A stretch of DNA of 64,000 bases from assembly GCF_014636315.1 (NCBI RefSeq), contig NZ_BMED01000001.1, positions 1,183,941-1,247,940 on the forward strand, given 5' to 3'. The translations under genes were made by a program, and so were the position numbers. This DNA comes from Parundibacterium terreum (GTDB lineage: Bacteria; Pseudomonadota; Gammaproteobacteria; Burkholderiales; Burkholderiaceae_D). Below the pieces are notes generated by a model that was given only the letters and a program-made list of their open reading frames with translations, was not told the DNA's origin and searched no databases. Shown piece after piece: positions 17,908 through 25,978 of the stretch. How positions within the stretch are numbered: position 1 is the stretch's first letter; every line of letters starts with the position of its first letter.

Positions 17908-18060
17908 ATCCAAATCCTTTGCCGCGTTATCTGCGTCAAGAGTCCCGCTATCAATTTGGCAGACGGCATCTGCTGGCTTGTTACCTCAGCAGTTGGCGAC
18001 CGGGCTTGGACTTAATCCAAGCCTGTTACTCTGGCTGTTTGCAGCCGGTCTCTCCGCCCA

Positions 18061-18789
18061 TCAATTCTCAGCGGATACCGTCTTGATGACCTGCCCCTTT
18101 TCATCCATCATGCGGATCTCTGCCTTGCCTGCTGCAGTGACTAGCAACAGCATGCGTGTCCGCCCTTTTTCATCTTTCAGGCTGAGCGCCGATCCTTTGT
18201 CTGCGGTTGTTCCCAGGTTGATCCTGTTTTCCGGCAGGCGCCCTTCCTCGGAGCGGCGCGCCCAATAAGCATTCTGCTCATCGCGGGATAATTTCTCTGC
18301 CTCTTGCTTGAAGCGGTTGACGTCTTCCATCGACGTCACTTTATAGCTTGGGACGTCATTAATTTGAATCGAAGAAAACGCGCGATTTTCATCGCTGTTG
18401 TGCACAAGTTGCAGAGCCTGGTCTTGCCGGTAGCGATCAAATGTCAGCGACAAGCCTGCCCGGATTTTTCCATCCGGCGTTTGGCTGCCATTCTGGATAA
18501 AGCCGCCATTTTCATTTCCCTCTTCATCCAAAAATATCATACCGGCAAAGGAGCGCCTGTCGGGGCGGGGATTTTCTTTTCCCTGCTCAAAATCACCGGG
18601 GAACTGCGCGCGATTGGAGATGATCAGGCGCTTGCTGCCGTCTGGCTCGACGACGTTAATCCTGCCGACGGTTATTTCATCAAACTGCGCATTCTTGGGC
18701 GATATCTTGGCGCCGGATAAAACAAACACGGCAGTCAGGGCGGCAAGCGTGGTCGTGCAGCCTGCGAGAAACGTACTGGTTTTAGACAT
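18061..18789 (-). CDS. Membrane-anchored or secreted protein of unknown function
   Basis: A 242-residue protein. A hydrophobic segment near the N-terminus (about 8-28) is a signal peptide or anchor. The body is hydrophilic and strand-rich, with repeated short motifs such as VVEPDGSKRLIISN, MIFLDEEGNENGGF and LKDEKGRTRMLLL, which look like diverged repeats of one beta-unit (a D/E-x-G turn between strands). No family is named. The start at 18789 has AAGGAAG upstream; the frame extends to 18900 without support. It is divergent from a cytochrome c gene. Confidence 0.72.
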   Translation of the reverse strand: MSKTSTFLAGCTTTLAALTAVFVLSGAKISPKNAQFDEITVGRINVVEPDGSKRLIISNRAQFPGDFEQGKENPRPDRRSFAGMIFLDEEGNENGGFIQNGSQTPDGKIRAGLSLTFDRYRQDQALQLVHNSDENRAFSSIQINDVPSYKVTSMEDVNRFKQEAEKLSRDEQNAYWARRSEEGRLPENRINLGTTADKGSALSLKDEKGRTRMLLLVTAAGKAEIRMMDEKGQVIKTVSAEN

Positions 18790-18904
18790 GGCTTCCTTTA
18801 AGCGTGGTAACGAAGTTTTCAGTGATGTGAAGTTTGCCGGCAAGGGCCAGGACAGGCAGGTTCTTCTCGCATGGCCTGTCTCAAAGAATTGCCAAAACAA
18901 CCAG

Positions 18905-18931
18905 ATATCAATTTATCATGAATATTGATAT
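18905..18931. promoter_or_regulatory. Inverted repeat in the spacer of divergent genes
   Basis: ATATCAAT (18905-18912) pairs with ATTGATAT (18924-18931) around 11 bp that contain TCATGA. The spacer (18790-19132, 343 bp) separates the divergent unknown gene and the dihaem cytochrome gene. It is a plausible operator; nothing else identifiable lies in this stretch. Confidence 0.4.
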
Positions 18932-19132
18932 TTGACACTGTTTTGCACCCAGGATTGCCGCGCGACATGAAGCGCATGCGGCAATAGATGGAATTAATTG
19001 CCCCCGGAAAATCAATGTCTCATTTATGCAGGCTGCTGACCAAAAAAGGACGAAGTGCCTTTTAGATAAGCAGTGCCGGATGCTAAATTAAACGCACAAA
19101 AATGAGATCTGCTCGCTAAGAGGGGAAACGAG

Positions 19133-20035
19133 ATGAAGAAATGGCTCAAATGGGGCGGCATTGTTGTGCTCGCTTTGATTGTATTGCTGGCTGCAGCGGT
19201 GTTCATTGGCAAGCAATTGGGTGAGCGCAAAATGCAGCGCAAGATAGAAGCGCCGGTGGCCTTTGTCACACTGAGTGCCGATGCCGCTACGCTGGAGCTG
19301 GGGCGCTACCTGTTCAATTCGCGCGGATGCGCAGAGTGCCATGGCGCTACAGGCGGCGGGCATGATGTGATCAAGACGGAGCACATGCTGGTGAGCGCGC
19401 CCAATATCACCCCGGGCGACGGCAGCGCGGTGCGCAACTACAAACCGGAAGACTGGGTGCGGGCGATACGCCACGGCGTCAAGCCGGACGGCAGGCCCAT
19501 CATGGTCATGCCCAGTGAAGACTACAACAGGCTGAATGATGGCGACGTGGCCGCAATCATCTCGTATGCCAAACAACTGCCGCCGGCAAGCGGCCATCCT
19601 GCGGTGGTGCAATTACCGCTGCCGGTGACGGTGCTGTACGGCGTAGGTGCAATCAAGGATGCGGCAGAAAAGATAGACCATACGCTGCCGCCTTCGCTGC
19701 CGGTGCCGATTGCCGTTACTACCCAATACGGCGCCTACGTTGCCAATACCTGCCTGGGCTGCCATGGCGCGCACCTGAGCGGCGGCAAAATCCCCGGTGC
19801 GCCGCCGGAGTGGCCAGCAGCGGCCAATCTGACACCGGGCAAAGGCAGCGTGCTGCCGGCCTACGCGACGGCGCAAGCCTTTGCAGCGATGTTCCGCAGC
19901 GGCTTGCGCCCGGACGGCAGCAAGGTCAGTGCCGTGATGCCCTTCCAGTCATTGCGGGAGATGAACGACACCGATATCCATGCGCTGTATGCCTACCTGA
20001 AAACGGTGACGCCGCGCGATGCGGGCCAGCGCTGA
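19133..20035 (+). CDS. Dihaem cytochrome c, membrane-anchored
   Basis: A 300-residue protein with an N-terminal membrane anchor (about 8-28) and two class I haem sites: C66-x2-C69-H70 (CAECH) and C207-x2-C210-H211 (CLGCH). Each half has the layout of a cytochrome c domain, with candidate Met ligands in MVMPSEDY and in VMPFQS. Such dihaem cytochromes are subunits or electron acceptors of alcohol or other dehydrogenases, though no dehydrogenase gene is adjacent here. Strong ribosome-binding site GAGGGG. Confidence 0.9.
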   Translation: MKKWLKWGGIVVLALIVLLAAAVFIGKQLGERKMQRKIEAPVAFVTLSADAATLELGRYLFNSRGCAECHGATGGGHDVIKTEHMLVSAPNITPGDGSAVRNYKPEDWVRAIRHGVKPDGRPIMVMPSEDYNRLNDGDVAAIISYAKQLPPASGHPAVVQLPLPVTVLYGVGAIKDAAEKIDHTLPPSLPVPIAVTTQYGAYVANTCLGCHGAHLSGGKIPGAPPEWPAAANLTPGKGSVLPAYATAQAFAAMFRSGLRPDGSKVSAVMPFQSLREMNDTDIHALYAYLKTVTPRDAGQR

Positions 20036-20065
20036 AGACTTGAAACTTAAGACTTGATTGAAACC

Positions 20066-20353
20066 TCAGGCGTTTGCCAGCGCTGCATAGCGCGCTTCAT
20101 TCTCCGCCCTTTGCATATTGGCTGCCGCCAGTTGCAGTTCGCGCCAGAATGCGGGCGGTGCATTGCAGAGGCTGCCCAGTGCTTCGGCTTCTTCCAGTGC
20201 AAGCCCCAGCTCATTGTGGTCCAGGTATTCGTTGAACTGCGCGTGGGCTTTTTCAGCTTCAGGCGAGTTCAGGCGTTGCGGAAGCTGCAGCCGGGCGGAG
20301 GCCAGATAGCCTATGCTGATTGCCCAGGATGCTTGTAATTTTTCAGATGGCAT
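20066..20353 (-). CDS. Small cytoplasmic protein of unknown function
   Basis: A 95-residue all-helical, acidic protein with HNELGLALEEAEALG and APPAFWRELQLAAANM as the most distinctive stretches. Proteins with this pattern occur scattered in proteobacteria next to unrelated genes, and I cannot name a family. It converges on the cytochrome gene. The start ATG has no strong ribosome-binding site. Confidence 0.6.
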   Translation of the reverse strand: MPSEKLQASWAISIGYLASARLQLPQRLNSPEAEKAHAQFNEYLDHNELGLALEEAEALGSLCNAPPAFWRELQLAAANMQRAENEARYAALANA

Positions 20354-20420
20354 GATGATTGGCGATGGTGACTTATAGTGACTAAGGGTGATGAAATTTG
20401 TGAAAATAAATTTTGTCTTT

Positions 20421-20539
20421 AAGAAGCTATTGCGAAATTAGGCTGGCTAGGCGCGACGACGAAGCAGGGGGACGCCGAGTCTACGAGTAGTACGGCGAGG
20501 AGGAGCAACAACGCCAGCGTAATTTCGCAATAGCTTCTA
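20421..20539. repeat. Palindromic intergenic element, family 2, copy 2
   Basis: Arms 20421-20447 and 20513-20539 match at 25 of 27 positions when inverted (core AGAAGCTATTGCGAAATTA). The inner part contains GGCTAGGCGC, GACGACGAAG, AGTACGGCGAGGAGG and GCAACAACGCC, and shares most of those words with the element at 11217-11317. The element spans the stop codon of the solute-binding gene on the minus strand (20537-20539) and so lies in its 3' untranslated region. It probably folds as a stem-loop in RNA. Confidence 0.8.
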
Positions 20540-21385
20540 AGGTAGATACGGCAGATTGCCCGCGTGTTTTTTCCATATCGCTGCGGCTTCGCCGGATTTG
20601 ATCAGCGCTGCCAGTGCTTCGTTAAATTGCGGCAGCAGCTTTGATGCGCGGCCGTTCCTGGCCGTCATCAGGTATTTGGAAGGCGCTTTGGCGCCGGGTA
20701 CCGGTGCGTGGCGGATGGCGGGATCGGACAGATAATCGATGCCGGTCATCTTATAGGCGGAAACAACTTCCAGCTCCTCCACAAAATAGTCGCAGCGTTT
20801 GGCGTTGAGTTTCCTGATCAGCGAATCGTAGCCGTTGCCCAGGTCCAGATCGTCCGCCCGCAAGCCATAATGCGCGTAGCTGGCACCGGTGACGCCGCAG
20901 CCGTGATACTTTTTGAGGTCGGCCACATTATCAATCTGCAGCGCATCGGTCGCGCGGAAAAACACTTGCGGCGTCAGCGTATTGTAGTGGATGGAATAAT
21001 CAAAGCGGCGGGCACGGTCAGCATCGTAATAGCCGCCCATTGAAAAATCGATGCGTCCGCTTTCGACTGTCATCAGGCAGCGCTTCCAGGGCATATCGCC
21101 TTCAAACTCAACGGTCTTGCCTAGCATTGCAAACGCCGCCTGCACCAGTTCTACAGAAGTGCCGACCAGCGCGCGGGTCTTCTTGCCCTCAGCATCGCGC
21201 TTCCAGTAAGCCCAGGGCGGCGGCTCTGCATCGACGCAGATGCTGACGGTTTGGGTTTGCATGGGTGTGGACGTGAGCGCTGCGGCCGGTGAAGCTGCGG
21301 ACAAATCCGCCGCATGCGCTGCCGGCAATATCATCAGTGTGAAGCGCAACCAGCAAAGAAAACCCAGAACTTTGACTATACGCAT
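20537..21385 (-). CDS. Periplasmic solute-binding protein (SBP_bac_3 type), orphan
   Basis: A 282-residue precursor with a signal peptide (about 1-26) and a type-3 bacterial extracellular solute-binding fold: QTVSICVDAEPPPWAY at the start, GTSVELVQAAFAMLG, DMPWKRCLMTVESGRIDFSMGGYY, then a C-terminal lobe. Homologues bind polar amino acids or serve as sensing proteins. No permease or ATPase gene is adjacent, so the partner must be elsewhere or the protein acts as a stand-alone receptor. Good ribosome-binding site AAGGGC. The stop codon lies within palindromic repeat copy 2. Confidence 0.85.
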   Translation of the reverse strand: MRIVKVLGFLCWLRFTLMILPAAHAADLSAASPAAALTSTPMQTQTVSICVDAEPPPWAYWKRDAEGKKTRALVGTSVELVQAAFAMLGKTVEFEGDMPWKRCLMTVESGRIDFSMGGYYDADRARRFDYSIHYNTLTPQVFFRATDALQIDNVADLKKYHGCGVTGASYAHYGLRADDLDLGNGYDSLIRKLNAKRCDYFVEELEVVSAYKMTGIDYLSDPAIRHAPVPGAKAPSKYLMTARNGRASKLLPQFNEALAALIKSGEAAAIWKKHAGNLPYLP

Positions 21386-21683
21386 TACGGCCCTTACCTA
21401 AACATCCTCCACGTCCCTAGCGTGACTGCACGCAATATACCGCAGCACAGGCATGGATCCAGTCTAATTCAAATATTGCCTTATCGCAATAGATGCCTTC
21501 TGCTCGCCCCCCTACTCTCTCTAGTACAGCTTCGCACCCAGAGCAAATACAACACCTGCTATCACTTGCAACAGGTATTCAGTATCATGCAAATGATAGA
21601 AAAATAACAAATAGTAAAGCTGAGCCAGCCAGCGCTACCAAAAACAGAAGCTGAAATTTTCCTGACTTGCAGAGGGGATAAAC

Positions 21684-22409
21684 ATGACTGATTCTGCGGT
21701 ACCACCCGGCGAGGATCATCGCCTGCCAGACAGCAAGGAAATTGAAAAGCCCCGACTTTCCGATGACCCCAGACTGATACCGGGCATCATCTGCCTGGTC
21801 ATCGCCATCCTGCTCACCGTGTACTTCTGGATGCAGTATCTGCAGCATGATCTGGCACTGGAAAAGATGCGCATGGACATGGAGCGCTTCAAGCTGGAAC
21901 AACAAACCGAGCTGGCACGCATCACCGCCGGTGCGGCCAGGCCGGGCGAAGTCTTGCGCAGCCTGCCCGCACCCACTATTGATGCCAGCGGCAGCCTTTA
22001 CCTGCTGCTGGATGCACTGGAAAAAAGCAAGGCAGCGCAATCCCAGGGTAAAGGCGCATCGGAAAAGAGCAAGCTATCACTGGACTGGCTTCCCGGCCTG
22101 ATTGACAATTTTGTTGCAGCCGGCAAAATCACCGCCAGCGAAGCAAAAAGCATCAAGGATGAACTGATCAAGGCCGGCAGTACCATCACCGTGGAAGCCG
22201 CCAAGGCGCTGATACAGAAATACATACGCCCACCCGAGGATGACAAGAAACAGGCCACGCAATTTCGCACCAGCGAGATAGGCTCCGGCGTGCAGGTGAA
22301 TGTGTATTGCGGCACGCAGCCAGCGCCGCCCACTATCATCAGGAGCAATCCTGTACCTCCCAAGAAGCCCTGCGAGGGCAACCAGCCTCCCGCCAAATCA
22401 ACGAATTGA
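21684..22409 (+). CDS. Membrane-anchored coiled-coil protein of unknown function
   Basis: A 241-residue protein. A cytoplasmic N-terminus of ~30 residues, one membrane helix (about 31-52), then a short coiled coil rich in Glu/Met (LALEKMRMDMERFKLEQQ) and a longer hydrophilic tail ending in a Pro-rich segment. It resembles no enzyme. Start is the ATG at 21684; GAGGGG is present upstream. Next to an orphan binding protein that diverges from it. Confidence 0.65.
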   Translation: MTDSAVPPGEDHRLPDSKEIEKPRLSDDPRLIPGIICLVIAILLTVYFWMQYLQHDLALEKMRMDMERFKLEQQTELARITAGAARPGEVLRSLPAPTIDASGSLYLLLDALEKSKAAQSQGKGASEKSKLSLDWLPGLIDNFVAAGKITASEAKSIKDELIKAGSTITVEAAKALIQKYIRPPEDDKKQATQFRTSEIGSGVQVNVYCGTQPAPPTIIRSNPVPPKKPCEGNQPPAKSTN

Positions 22410-22610
22410 AGGTAATTTCACCTTTTATTCTGCGCTTTGATCCCTGGCCGCAAAGCGGATTTCGGCGCTAATATATTGCCGTTTCTGTATGGCAATGCAT
22501 GCAAGCTGTGCATCCCTACAAAACATCCACCGGCAGCGAGGCGGGCGCGGGCGCTTTTCAGCACTGCACGCAGAGATGCCTCATTACACTTAACGAATGA
22601 AGGAGCCGAC

Positions 22611-23209
22611 ATGACTTCGATAGCATCCCTGCCTCCCAACTATGCATCACTGCTGGCTAACGCCTTGAGCAGCGCCGGCACCACACAAAAAAAGCATGCC
22701 GCCAATACTGATTCAGCTACGGCAGGCGCAGGAACTGCGGTGGCGCAAGCGCAGGCGCAATCGGTGCTGGATGCCCAAAAGGATGCGGAAGCCGCGGCGC
22801 AAAATCCCGGGTTCCAGGGCATCACCGCCGAGGGCATCGAGGTCAAGATGGTTTCTTTTGCCGGGCTGTACAAGGACAAGATGATGTCTGTCGTGGATAC
22901 CGACGGCGACAAGAGTATTTCCTCCGCAGAGCTGTTTAGCCAAGTGCAGGCAGGCGGCGGCAGCCAGGCGCAATCGGATGCGCTGTATAAGGCGATGGAT
23001 ATGGATGGCGACGGCAAGGTCTCTGCAAAAGAGTTTGAGGACAGCATCCCCAATCCGTATGCCACGCCGGGATTTTCCAAACAGATAGACGGCCTGATCG
23101 CTGCCATCCATGCAGGCAAGGAAGACCATGCCACGCTGATGGCCCTTCTTAAGCCTGAAGTCAATCCAGCCGAGGTGCTGGGCAAGCTTGCCAGCGATTT
23201 CCCGGCGTA
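22611..23209 (+). CDS. EF-hand protein
   Basis: A 199-residue protein with two canonical calcium-binding EF-hand loops: DTDGDKSISSAE (96-107) and DMDGDGKVSAKE (130-141). There is an Ala/Gln-rich helical N-terminus (about 35-65) and a C-terminal helical part. It lacks an obvious signal peptide. The proposed start ATG has AAGGAG 6 bp upstream. Bacterial EF-hand proteins of this sort usually buffer or sense calcium; the partner is unknown. Confidence 0.85.
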
Positions 23210-23210
23210 A

Positions 23211-23555
23211 GCGCTGGCGGCGGCGCCCGCATGTAAGGTTGCAAATAAGCTTACAAGCAAGGCTGCAAACAAGGCTGCCTGCCGGTCCTTTACTCCAAAA
23301 CTGCAGGCATTCCTTCCTCCCGGGATGCCTGCATAGTCACGGCAACATCTTGCCCCCTGCCATCACTATTCTCGCTTGTTGATGAAAAGCCTATACTGAA
23401 GGCTCATGGCAGCTGGAAATGCCCATGAAACAAGCTCTTTCCCCTTTAGAAAAGAGTATGTGGCAGAAATATTTCATTACTTTCATTCCAACCTGTCACA
23501 AACAGATGCCGTCCCGCGTCTAAGCCTATGTTATGAATTTTGTTGGTAAGCATCC
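23211..23555. other. Non-coding stretch upstream of ECF41 sigma gene
   Basis: 345 bp without a gene. It contains the predicted ECF41 promoter (23494-23520). Nothing else identifiable is visible; it begins directly after the EF-hand gene. Confidence 0.5.
23494..23520 (+). promoter_or_regulatory. ECF41-type promoter of the sigma gene (TGTCACA-N16-CGTC)
   Basis: TGTCACA (23494-23500) and CGTC (23517-23520) are separated by exactly 16 bp, 36 bp upstream of the sigma-factor start. It matches the known ECF41 target sequence and has the same spacing as the site at 24505, supporting autoregulation. Seen directly; regulation inferred. Confidence 0.85.
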
Positions 23556-24443
23556 ATGAGCAAGCAAGTCGATAACAGCGCTTCGGACACCTTCGCGGCA
23601 TTGCGTCCGCGCTTATTCTCCATCGCCTACCGCATGACGGGCACCCGTTCCGATGCGGAAGACGTGGTGCAGGATGCGTGGATACGCTGGCATGAAGCAG
23701 AGCGCACCGGCTTGCAGTCGGAAGAAGCATGGCTGGTGACAGTCACCAGCCGCCTGGCGCTGGACCGTCTGCGCACCCGCAAGGCTGAGCGCGAATCCTA
23801 TGTAGGCTGGTGGCTGCCGGAACCCCTGGTGGAATTGAACGAGCAAACGCCGGAAACCGTTGCCGAGCTGGCCAGCGATGTGTCGGTGGCCTTTTTGTGG
23901 GTACTGGAGCGCCTGGCCCCGGAAGAGCGCGCCGCCTTTCTGCTGCGGCAAGTGTTTGATGAAGACTATAGCGATATCGCCAGCATCCTCGGCAAATCGG
24001 AAGCCAGCTGCCGGCAAATGGTGCATCGTTCGCAAGAGCGCGTGCAGCAGGAGCGCCCCCGCTTTGAAGTATCGAAAGAAGCGCACCGCAAGCTGCTAAC
24101 CCAGTTCATGCAGGCAGCCAGCAACGGCGACCGCAGCGCGATGAAGGCGCTGCTAGCAGCCGATGTAGAGATCGTGGCGGACGGCGGCGGCAAGGTCAAT
24201 TCCTTCTTGCGCATATTGCACGGCGCAGGCCGCATTGCCGGCATCTACTGGTCGCTGGAGCACCAGTTCCCCAACCTGGTGACTTACAGGATGGCGACCG
24301 TCAATGGCGAACCCGGCCTGCTGCGTTATGTGGATGGCAAACTGGAATCGGCCCAGGCTTTTGTCATTGAAGACAATGCCATCAAATCCATCTACATCAT
24401 CCGCAACCCGGACAAGCTCGTCAGCGTGCCGGCGATTGCATGA
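23556..24443 (+). CDS. ECF41-type RNA polymerase sigma factor with C-terminal SnoaL-like domain
   Basis: A 295-residue protein. Sigma2 (about 14-75, with YRMTGTRSDAEDVVQDAWIRW) and sigma4 (about 115-165) are intact. The linker carries the WLPEP motif (86-90). The C-terminal ~120 residues form a SnoaL-like domain with the ECF41 signatures DGGGK (209-213) and NPDKL (284-288), which in this group act as a built-in regulator in place of a separate anti-sigma factor. ECF41 genes lie next to a carboxymuconolactone decarboxylase, oxidoreductase or epimerase (COE), and the next two genes fit this. It likely drives its own promoter and that of the next gene. Confidence 0.95.
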   Translation: MSKQVDNSASDTFAALRPRLFSIAYRMTGTRSDAEDVVQDAWIRWHEAERTGLQSEEAWLVTVTSRLALDRLRTRKAERESYVGWWLPEPLVELNEQTPETVAELASDVSVAFLWVLERLAPEERAAFLLRQVFDEDYSDIASILGKSEASCRQMVHRSQERVQQERPRFEVSKEAHRKLLTQFMQAASNGDRSAMKALLAADVEIVADGGGKVNSFLRILHGAGRIAGIYWSLEHQFPNLVTYRMATVNGEPGLLRYVDGKLESAQAFVIEDNAIKSIYIIRNPDKLVSVPAIA

Positions 24444-24504
24444 GGGCATAGGTGTACGCTGAAAAAATAATTTTTCGCTTTTTTTAAAAATAAATCGCCG
24501 CATC

Positions 24505-24531
24505 TGTCACAAAATCCTTGAGCAACCCGTC
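24505..24531 (+). promoter_or_regulatory. ECF41-type promoter of the CMD-like gene
   Basis: TGTCACA (24505-24511) and CGTC (24528-24531), again with a 16-bp spacer, 55 bp before the start of the CMD-like gene. Together with 23494-23520 this gives two identical-spacing promoters around one sigma factor. Confidence 0.87.
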
Positions 24532-24586
24532 TTATGAGTATGGAAGGCACACAGGGTGCCTTTCCAAACTCACCGAAAGGCGCATC

Positions 24587-25051
24587 ATGTCGCATACTGC
24601 TCGCATCCCCCTCTTCCAACTCGCCCCTGCCAATCTGAAGGCGATGATCAATCTGTCCGGTTCCGTCAAGCAAAGTTCTCTGGGCCCACGCCTGATTGAA
24701 CTGATCAACCTGCGTGTGTCCCAGGTCAACGGCTGCGGTGTCTGCGTCGACATGCACTGGCGCGACCTGATCAAGCAAGGCGCAGAACCACGCCACGTGA
24801 ATGCTATCGCCGGCTGGCGCGAAGCACCGTTCTTCAGCGCACGCGAACGCGCCGCACTGGGCTGGGCCGAAGCCGTCAATGCGCTACCGCACCGCGATGA
24901 CACCGATGCTGCCTACGAAGAACTTCGCCAGCATTTCAGCGAAAATGAAATCGCAGAAATCGGCTATGCCATCGCCGTCATCAAGGGCTGGAACTCGCTC
25001 AACCTAAGCCTGCGCAACCAGATCCCGGAAGTACCGGCACCAGGCTTCTAA
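24587..25051 (+). CDS. Carboxymuconolactone decarboxylase/AhpD-like protein
   Basis: A 154-residue protein of the AhpD/CMD fold with the redox motif C50-x2-C53 followed by H57 (CGVCVDMH), the active-site arrangement of alkylhydroperoxidase D-like proteins. Helical throughout, probably a hexamer. It is the usual target of ECF41 sigma factors, and an ECF41 promoter lies directly upstream. The likely role is a peroxidase-type response to a redox or reactive-compound stress; the substrate is unknown. The preferred ATG has AAAGGC just upstream. Confidence 0.92.
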   Translation: MSHTARIPLFQLAPANLKAMINLSGSVKQSSLGPRLIELINLRVSQVNGCGVCVDMHWRDLIKQGAEPRHVNAIAGWREAPFFSARERAALGWAEAVNALPHRDDTDAAYEELRQHFSENEIAEIGYAIAVIKGWNSLNLSLRNQIPEVPAPGF

Positions 25052-25169
25052 ACCGCGCCACTGATTGCTTCCAAGCCGGTGCTGTGCTCATTAGCGCAAC
25101 ACCGGCCCTGACCGCCGTTCAATCCCGCTTTGTGTTTTGCCGGTCTCCCTTCATTCAATAAGGAAATGT

Positions 25170-25781
25170 ATGTTTGCTTCTACCTCCATATCTATCGCCG
25201 TCGTCTATCACAGCGGCTACGGGCACACCGCCAAGCATGCCGAAGCCGTGGCCGCAGGCGCGATGACCGGCGGTGCCGAAACGATGATGATCAGCGTGGA
25301 CGATATCGATCAGCACTGGGATGACCTGAACAACGCAGACGCCATCATTTTCGGCTGCCCAACTTATATGGGCAGCGCATCCGGCAAATTCAAAAGCTTC
25401 ATGGACGCCAGCTCCAGCCATGTGTTCCGCGAATATAAATGGAAAGACAAGATCGCCGCCGGTTTTACCAATGCGGCATCGCGCTCGGGAGACAAGCTGG
25501 TCACCCTGCAGCAGCTCACGATATTCGCCGCGCAGCACGGCATGCACTGGGTGAACCTCGGCCTGCCGCCCGGACACAACAACTCCACCAGCACCGAAGA
25601 CTCGCTCAACCGGCACGGATTTTTCCTTGGTGCTGCGGCCCAATCGGATGCGGATCTATCTGCCGATGATGCAGCCACCTCCGCCGACCTGAAAACCTCC
25701 GCCCACCTCGGCGCGCGCGTGGCAGCAGTTGCCCGTGAAATGGCCGCCGGTCGTGCCGCACTGGCGCAGAAGCGGGCATAA
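25170..25781 (+). CDS. Flavodoxin/NAD(P)H:quinone reductase-like protein (oxidoreductase of ECF41 cluster)
   Basis: A 203-residue flavodoxin-fold protein (WrbA-like). FMN-phosphate loop YHSGYGHTAKH (about 13-23), the middle GCPTYMGSASGKFKSFMD (about 63-80) and the later LGLPPGHNN match the FMN-dependent NAD(P)H reductases. It follows the CMD-like gene with a gap of 118 bp and would be the oxidoreductase member of the ECF41 COE set. It may share the ECF41 promoter. AAGGAAATGT precedes the start ATG. Confidence 0.88.
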   Translation: MFASTSISIAVVYHSGYGHTAKHAEAVAAGAMTGGAETMMISVDDIDQHWDDLNNADAIIFGCPTYMGSASGKFKSFMDASSSHVFREYKWKDKIAAGFTNAASRSGDKLVTLQQLTIFAAQHGMHWVNLGLPPGHNNSTSTEDSLNRHGFFLGAAAQSDADLSADDAATSADLKTSAHLGARVAAVAREMAAGRAALAQKRA

Positions 25782-25790
25782 AACAGGAAT

Positions 25791-25934
25791 GTAGGGTGTG
25801 TTAGCGCAGCGTAACGCACCGGATGATCCACTGGGTGTTGAATCAATTGCCATCGCTAACAATGACCTCGTGGACTAATAACGATACGGGATCGCGATGA
25901 ATTCGGTGCGTTACGCTGCGCTAACACACCCTAC
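25791..25934. repeat. Perfect 30-bp inverted repeat element
   Basis: Arms 25791-25820 and 25905-25934 are exact reverse complements over 30 bp (arm starts GTAGGGTGTGTTAGCGC), with 84 bp between. Relative of the element at 2337-2475 and of the inner ends of the MITE-like elements at 14.6-16.9 kb. It lies between the flavodoxin gene and the second ECF41-like gene, 45 bp before the latter's start. Confidence 0.88.
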
Positions 25935-25978
25935 AGTTTAGCCTTTGATCTCGGCCCCGGACTTTTCTGAAAGGCTGT

